From Paractinoplanes lichenicola (GTDB lineage Bacteria; Actinomycetota; Actinomycetes; Mycobacteriales; Micromonosporaceae): 64,000 bases of DNA. The notes below the pieces were generated by a model. It was not told where the DNA came from, did not search any database, and saw only the letters and a list, made by a program, of their open reading frames with translations. The position numbers and the translations under genes are program-made. This document shows, in pieces, positions 59,563 to 64,000 of this stretch (the stretch's first letter is position 1; each line of letters starts with the position of its first letter). The stretch is taken from NCBI RefSeq assembly GCF_016785085.1, contig NZ_JAENHO010000010.1, forward strand, positions 310,001 through 374,000. The letters run 5' to 3'.

Positions 59563-60987
59563 TCAGGCGAGTTCGGCCGGGAGGATGCCCTGCCGGACTG
59601 CCGCGACCAGAGCCGCGTGATCACTTTCCACTTGGTCGGCGTAGGTGCGAGCGAAGCGGCACAACGCGACAGCCATCTTGTCGCTGCTGCCGATGTAGCC
59701 CGAGATCATCGAAGCCCCGCTGGTTCGTGCGTGCGACTTGGCCAGAAGGAAGCCGCAGATGCCCGCGTAGTCGGCCAGCGCCCCGGCGTCGATGTCCTCG
59801 ACGACGATCGCGCCTTTCATGTCGCGGAACTGCCGCACGTAGAACTGCTGGTCCCCCACTGTGGCCCAGCCGAGCAGCGGGTCCGAGACCGTCTGCAGGG
59901 CCTGCTGGTATTCGACGACCCGCTGCCCCTGGTGCCGGTGCCAGGCCGCGTCGCCGTGCTGGTGGTGGGCGATCACCGAGCGGCGGGCCTGTTTGAGCTG
60001 CAGGAACACGACATCGGAGGGGCTGCTGCCTTCGCACAGCGCCACATACGCCCGCAACCCCACCGATCCCACGCCGACTACCTTGTGCGCGATGTCGACG
60101 ATGCGATAGCCGGCCAGGATGCGGGCCCAGTGTGGCGGCAGCGTGTTCAGATAGCCGTCCAGGGCCTCGGCCAGCTGGTCGGCTTCCAGGTCGCTGGGCC
60201 GCGTGATCAGCGGTGGCTCCTCGACGAGGCGGGCGGTGCCGTCGCGGCGTTCGGTGAATCTTGGCAGCGCGCGGTCGCTGGTGCGGCGGCGGGCGCGGCG
60301 GGCGGCGCGGTCGATCTCGGCGCGGAAGCTGGCCCGGGAGGCCGCCGAGCGCAGCCTGTCCACGTCCATCTGGTCGAACGAGCGGGCCAGCAGCGGCAGT
60401 TCGGCCAGGTGCCCGATCTGGTCCTGATATTCCTCGACGCAGTGTTGCACCGCCTCGCCGCAGGCGCTCTCCTTGAAGCCGTTCTGCCGACCGGCGACGT
60501 AGACGCTGGTCACGAGCCGTCGCAGGTCCCATTCCCAGGCGCCGGGGTGGGCCTCGTCGAAGTCGTTGAGGTCGAAGACCAGTTCGCGTTCGGGTGAGGC
60601 GTAGAAGCCGAAGTTGCCCAGGTGGGCGTCGCCGCAGATGACCGGGGTGATGCCGGTGGCGGGCAGCGTGGCGAAGTCGTCGGCCATGACGTTGGCCGAG
60701 CCGCGCAGGAAAGCGTACGGGGATTGGATCATCCGGCCGACGCGCACGGGCACGAGCCAGGCCTGGCGGCCCAGGTTGGCGTGCATGATCTGGGTGACCG
60801 GGTCGACGCGGTCGTGCGGGGCCGACCAGTTCGCCATCTCGGAGCGGTGCGCGCGTTCGCGCAGCGACCGGCCCATCTCGTAGCGCGCGGCGCGGGGGCG
60901 GGCCCGCATCCGCAGTGAGGCGAAGCCCTCGTCAATGGCGCTGTCGAGGACGACATGCCCGGTTGCTGGTTCCATCAGGGCCACCAT
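59563..60987 (-). CDS. DUF2252 family protein
   Basis: 474 residues from ATG 60987 (ATG 60975 possible). Kinase-like fold signatures of DUF2252: FLRGSANVMADDFATLP, CGDAHLGNFGFYASPERELVFDLNDFDEA (HxxN and D motifs equivalent to the kinase catalytic and metal loops), KQARRSVIAHH and VVGVGSVG. Cytoplasmic. Likely a phosphotransferase-like protein with unknown substrate. Confidence 0.92.
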   Translation of the reverse strand: MVALMEPATGHVVLDSAIDEGFASLRMRARPRAARYEMGRSLRERAHRSEMANWSAPHDRVDPVTQIMHANLGRQAWLVPVRVGRMIQSPYAFLRGSANVMADDFATLPATGITPVICGDAHLGNFGFYASPERELVFDLNDFDEAHPGAWEWDLRRLVTSVYVAGRQNGFKESACGEAVQHCVEEYQDQIGHLAELPLLARSFDQMDVDRLRSAASRASFRAEIDRAARRARRRTSDRALPRFTERRDGTARLVEEPPLITRPSDLEADQLAEALDGYLNTLPPHWARILAGYRIVDIAHKVVGVGSVGLRAYVALCEGSSPSDVVFLQLKQARRSVIAHHQHGDAAWHRHQGQRVVEYQQALQTVSDPLLGWATVGDQQFYVRQFRDMKGAIVVEDIDAGALADYAGICGFLLAKSHARTSGASMISGYIGSSDKMAVALCRFARTYADQVESDHAALVAAVRQGILPAELA

Positions 60988-61058
60988 AAAGGCAGAAGCG
61001 GGAGCGTACTGATGTCAAGTACCCCGCGGCCGGGTTAACGTTCGCTCAACGATGGGTG

Positions 61059-62297
61059 TCAGCGGGCCGACACGAGGCCGAACGTCGATGGCGTGATCGA
61101 CGGGAAGACCTGCGACAACGATCCGAAACCGCAGCGCTTCTGCAGGATCTCGCCGATCACGGACCGGTAGTCGGTGGTCGCCGCGAGGTCGCCCGCTACC
61201 AGCGCGGCGGGGGCCAGGCCGGGCCACTTGGCGTACACCTGGCCGCCTTTGACCCCGCCGCCGAGCAGCAGCATCGCGTTGCCGTGGCCGTGGTCGGCGC
61301 CGCGGGAGCCGTTCTCCTGCACCCGCCGGCCGAACTCGCTGATCGTCAGCAGCGTCACCGACTTCATGCCCTCGGGGCCGAGGTCGGCCGCGAACGCCGC
61401 CAGCGCCAGGGCCAGGTCGGTCAGGTTGTCGTGCATGCGCTGGCCCTTGGCCGTCGTGCCGAGGCCCTCGTGCATGTCCCAGTCGCCGCAGTCGACCGCG
61501 GCCGTGGCCAGGCCGACGTTGGCCTTGATCAGGCGGGCCACGTCGCGCAGCGCGGTGCCGAGCTCGGTGGCCGGGTAGGTCGCACCGGGCGTGTAGGCCG
61601 TCCCCCGTACGGCGGCGGTTGCGATCAGTGCACCGTCGGCCGCGAGCGCCGGTCCGGCCAGCAGCTGGGGGGCGTCGGCGTACATAGCCCGCAGCGCGGC
61701 CGCCACGGGACGCTTGGCCGAGTCGCCGGCCAGCGTGAACTTGTCGACCGAGGCCATCGAGACCGACGGCGTGGGGCCGGCGAACAGCCGGTCGGGCATG
61801 GCGTGGCCGACCGACACCCCGGCCAGGGCGCCCGTCGCCCCGGACGCGCCGAGCATGCGCTCGAGCCAGCCGCTGCGGATCGAGGTGCCGGGGGCCGCGT
61901 TCTCCATCGCCTCCATGGCCGCGAAATGCGAGCGGGTCGGGTTGGGCTGGCCGACCGCGTGCACGCCGGCGAGCTGCCCGCTCTTCCACAGCGGCAGCAG
62001 CGGGGCCAGGGCCGGGTGCAGGCCGAACGTGCCGTCCCCGGCGATGACCTGCGCCTTGGGCACGCCGATGTTGGGGCGCGCCTTGTAGTAGTCGGGGTCG
62101 CCGATCGGGGCCAGCGCCGACAGGCCGTCGAAGCCGCCGTGCAACGACAGCACGACCAGCGTGTCGCCGGTGTAGCCCGGATCCGCGTACGCGAGCTGGG
62201 TCGACACCCCGGCCCCGGCCAGCCCGGCCAGGGTGGCCGCGCCGAGCAGGCCCCGGCGCGACAACGTCGCCTCTCCGCAGTCAAAAATCGTGCTCAC
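61059..62297 (-). CDS. DUF1501 family Tat-exported protein
   Basis: 412 residues from GTG 62297, overlapping the DUF1800 stop (GTGA). Tat signal SRRGLLGAATLAGLAGAG. The sulfatase/alkaline-phosphatase-like fold is seen in LVVLSLHGGFDGLSALAP, CGDWDMHEGLG, LTISEFGRRVQENGSRGADHGHGNAMLLLGG. DUF1501 and DUF1800 are a conserved pair of exported proteins, probably acting together; activity unknown. Confidence 0.94.
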   Translation of the reverse strand: MSTIFDCGEATLSRRGLLGAATLAGLAGAGVSTQLAYADPGYTGDTLVVLSLHGGFDGLSALAPIGDPDYYKARPNIGVPKAQVIAGDGTFGLHPALAPLLPLWKSGQLAGVHAVGQPNPTRSHFAAMEAMENAAPGTSIRSGWLERMLGASGATGALAGVSVGHAMPDRLFAGPTPSVSMASVDKFTLAGDSAKRPVAAALRAMYADAPQLLAGPALAADGALIATAAVRGTAYTPGATYPATELGTALRDVARLIKANVGLATAAVDCGDWDMHEGLGTTAKGQRMHDNLTDLALALAAFAADLGPEGMKSVTLLTISEFGRRVQENGSRGADHGHGNAMLLLGGGVKGGQVYAKWPGLAPAALVAGDLAATTDYRSVIGEILQKRCGFGSLSQVFPSITPSTFGLVSAR

Positions 62298-63808
62298 CTC
62301 ACCTGGAACGAGGGCGCGTCGAGGACCAGCGCGATCAGGTACGGCGCGTGGCCGGCGAGCGTCTTGTCGGATGCGGTCAGAGGACTGGTCGGCAGCTTGC
62401 CCGCGACGCTGAGCACGGCGGCCGTGTGCTGGGCCGGCAACTTCGCGCCGATCAGCCGTACGGCCAAAGCGTCGACGAGCGCGCCGTAGCTGCCCGGCAG
62501 GGTCGGAACCAGGGACTTCAACATGTCGGCGGGGCGCGTGAACCAGCTCGGATACCAGCCCGCGGCCAGGTTGAGGTGGTTGTTGCAGCGCATCAGGAAA
62601 CCGGACGGCGACGCCCAGGCCGCGGCCACGTCGGGGTAGCCGTTCGGCGGGGACCACCGGAACGGCGCGTTGCCCGCGTAGACCAGGCCGTTGTAGAGCG
62701 CGTCGAGCAGCTGCAGGCCCGACTTCTCCGGTCCCAGCCCGAGCGTCCGGATCGTGGCGGTCAGGTCCTCCATCGGCGTACGGGTCTTCTGCCCGATCGC
62801 GGCGGCGAACTCGGGCGACGTGAACAGGGCCTTGAGCACCGGCTTGATCGCGGTCTGGTTGTCGAGGTAGACCTTCGCGAGCTTGGTGACCAGCGAGGCG
62901 GGCGCGACGTCGGCCACGAAGCGCTGGCACAGCTTGGTCGCCAGGCGCTGCGCGGTCGCCGGGTGCATGGCCAGGTGGTCGGCGAACGCCATGGCGGCCG
63001 ACTCCCCCACTGCGGCGGTGGCGTTGGCGTGCTTGAAGCCGAGGATCGACACCTCGCCCGTCATGTGCAGCTTGGGGTCGTACAGGAAAGTGCCGTTGGT
63101 CTTGTTGACGGTGAGACCGGTGAGCAGGCGCGCACCGGCGTAGACGTCGGCCTCGGAGTAGACCAGGCCGACGGTGTGCAGCTCCATCAGTTCGCGCGCG
63201 TAGTTCTCGTTGGGGCGCGACTTGGTCGACGAGCGGTTGTCGAGGTAGCTGAGCATCGCCGGGTGCTTCATCGAGGCCTTGAGCATGTCGGCGAACCGCC
63301 CGAACGCGTGCTTGCGGATGACCTGGGCGTCGTAGTCGGAACGGCTGTCCCACGTCTGGCTCGACGGCGCGGCCACGTGCAGGTGGTTGGCGAAGAACGC
63401 GACGGTCATCTCGAACAGCTGCCGGTTGCTCCACGCGGCGCGGGCGACGGCGGCCCGGCCCAGCTGCTTGAAACCGTCGTACGAGTTCTTGGCGACCTTG
63501 GCCCGTACGGTGGGAATGCTCGCACCGGCCAGCGGCAGGCGGCTCATCAGCTCGTCGCAGACCGGGTCGCTGATCTTCGCGGGGTCGAGCTGGCGGTCCA
63601 GCCAGGCGGCGGCGCCGAGCGTACGGGCCTCGGCCAGCAGCTCCGGGGTGGGGCCGAAGGTGGCCCGGCGGACGAGGTGCGCGATCGGGTCGTCGCTGAC
63701 CAGGGAGGTTGCGGCGATCGGGGCGGTGGCAGCCTCGGCCGGAGCCGCGACAGCCATGGCGGCGACAGTGGCGGCACCGGCGGCGAGGAGCGTGCGTCGG
63801 GTCGTCAT
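62294..63808 (-). CDS. DUF1800 family Tat-exported protein
   Basis: 504 residues from ATG 63808. Tat-like signal TTRRTLLAAGAATVAAMAVA. DUF1800 signatures: HLVRRATFGPTPELLAEAR, AFFANHLHVAAPS, RPNENYARELMELHTVG, RWSPPNGYPDVAAAWAS. First gene of the two-gene operon with DUF1501. Confidence 0.94.
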   Translation of the reverse strand: MTTRRTLLAAGAATVAAMAVAAPAEAATAPIAATSLVSDDPIAHLVRRATFGPTPELLAEARTLGAAAWLDRQLDPAKISDPVCDELMSRLPLAGASIPTVRAKVAKNSYDGFKQLGRAAVARAAWSNRQLFEMTVAFFANHLHVAAPSSQTWDSRSDYDAQVIRKHAFGRFADMLKASMKHPAMLSYLDNRSSTKSRPNENYARELMELHTVGLVYSEADVYAGARLLTGLTVNKTNGTFLYDPKLHMTGEVSILGFKHANATAAVGESAAMAFADHLAMHPATAQRLATKLCQRFVADVAPASLVTKLAKVYLDNQTAIKPVLKALFTSPEFAAAIGQKTRTPMEDLTATIRTLGLGPEKSGLQLLDALYNGLVYAGNAPFRWSPPNGYPDVAAAWASPSGFLMRCNNHLNLAAGWYPSWFTRPADMLKSLVPTLPGSYGALVDALAVRLIGAKLPAQHTAAVLSVAGKLPTSPLTASDKTLAGHAPYLIALVLDAPSFQVR

Positions 63809-63923
63809 GCCCGACCCTTCGGCCCGTACGGCGTCCGTATGTGCTCCTGCAACCATGACTAACGCAGCCGCAATCCGCCCGCACCCGTACCGCGGGGACG
63901 AAGTCGGACGTACGCTCAAGCCT

Positions 63924-64000
63924 GTGGATCAGGCTGAATCGGTACGCACCCCCGCCTCCTGGGTCGTCGTCGGGCTCGACAACGGCGGCACCTGCAACAA
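63924..64000 (+). CDS. Start of an ASKHA-fold (ROK- or FGGY-like) sugar kinase
   Basis: The first 25 codons, from GTG 63924 to the window end, read into VVVGLDNGGTCN, the phosphate-1 loop of the sugar kinase/Hsp70/actin superfamily. Divergent from the DUF1800 gene with 115 bp between. Only the N-terminus is visible, so neither the family nor the substrate can be fixed. Confidence 0.55.
   Translation, partial: MDQAESVRTPASWVVVGLDNGGTCN

Noticed and set aside
1..64000. tRNA, rRNA, integrase or attachment sites, biosynthetic gene cluster
   Set aside because: No cloverleaf-like sequence, rRNA segment, integrase or modular synthase was recognised on reading both strands; a tRNA search tool would be needed to exclude small RNAs fully.

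Overview
The window is very GC-rich, densely coded DNA with strong G/C third-position bias, GTG/TTG starts and many ATGA/GTGA start-stop overlaps. The gene content fits a filamentous actinomycete: DUF5753 and XRE regulators, SpoIIE/STAS regulators, Tat-exported DUF1501/DUF1800 proteins, the actinobacterial GlgC/GlgM pair, and CUT1 sugar importers without their own ATPase. The word CGTACGG is spread over the whole window. I read this as a member of the Micromonosporaceae, possibly Actinoplanes-like; that placement is inference. I found no rRNA or tRNA gene, no transposase and no phage gene.

Layout. 1-4.06 kb: a DUF4011 superfamily 1 helicase cut by the window start, with an octapeptide-repeat linker. 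4.1-8.5 kb: an Old Yellow Enzyme divergent from a MerR regulator, a SpoIIE phosphatase, a tiny His/Tyr/Gly-rich protein, a double GNAT and an HNH endonuclease. 8.6-17.9 kb: carbohydrate use, with a secreted GH5, a CUT1 importer, a GH78 alpha-L-rhamnosidase and a divergent AraC regulator. 18-24.6 kb: membrane protein/PadR/TetR, a PH-like membrane protein and a rifampicin-phosphotransferase-like enzyme, then a lipoprotein. 24.9-31.6 kb: small housekeeping genes, an FKBP, a membrane-anchored AA10 LPMO, and a Tat-peptide/DUF4331 operon with an AraC gene. 31.6-35.8 kb: glgC and glgM (divergent) and a GHL10 hydrolase. 37.6-38.5 kb: about 1 kb of non-coding tandem repeats.

40.1-46.6 kb holds the most interesting locus: five tightly packed co-directional genes. 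They encode a Cys-rich small protein, a membrane protein, a P-loop ATPase, a 1153-residue pseudo-trypsin/STAND NTPase fusion and an EAD-like/trypsin protease. I interpret it as an NTP-dependent, protease-based conflict (immunity or suicide) system. The active-site His appears lost in the STAND fusion but kept in the separate protease.

46.7-49.9 kb: a second CUT1 importer, polyol-like. 50-57 kb: S4 protein, YcnI-like protein, DHH phosphoesterase, zwf, bcp, STAS protein and a secreted PPC metalloprotease. 57.1-58.2 kb: a gene-free stretch dominated by a long imperfect inverted repeat of about 0.7 kb. 58.3-64 kb: a secreted protein, a small Cys/His protein, DUF2252, the DUF1501/DUF1800 pair, and the start of a gene that runs off the window.

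Two themes recur. First, carbohydrate metabolism: extracellular GH5, AA10, GH78 and GHL10, two importers, and ADP-glucose/maltose-1-phosphate synthesis plus G6P dehydrogenase. Second, short tandem repeats both within genes (helicase linker, PadR-linked membrane protein, PEP-utilising enzyme) and between genes (18.0, 37.6, 38.3, 57.1 and 59.5 kb).
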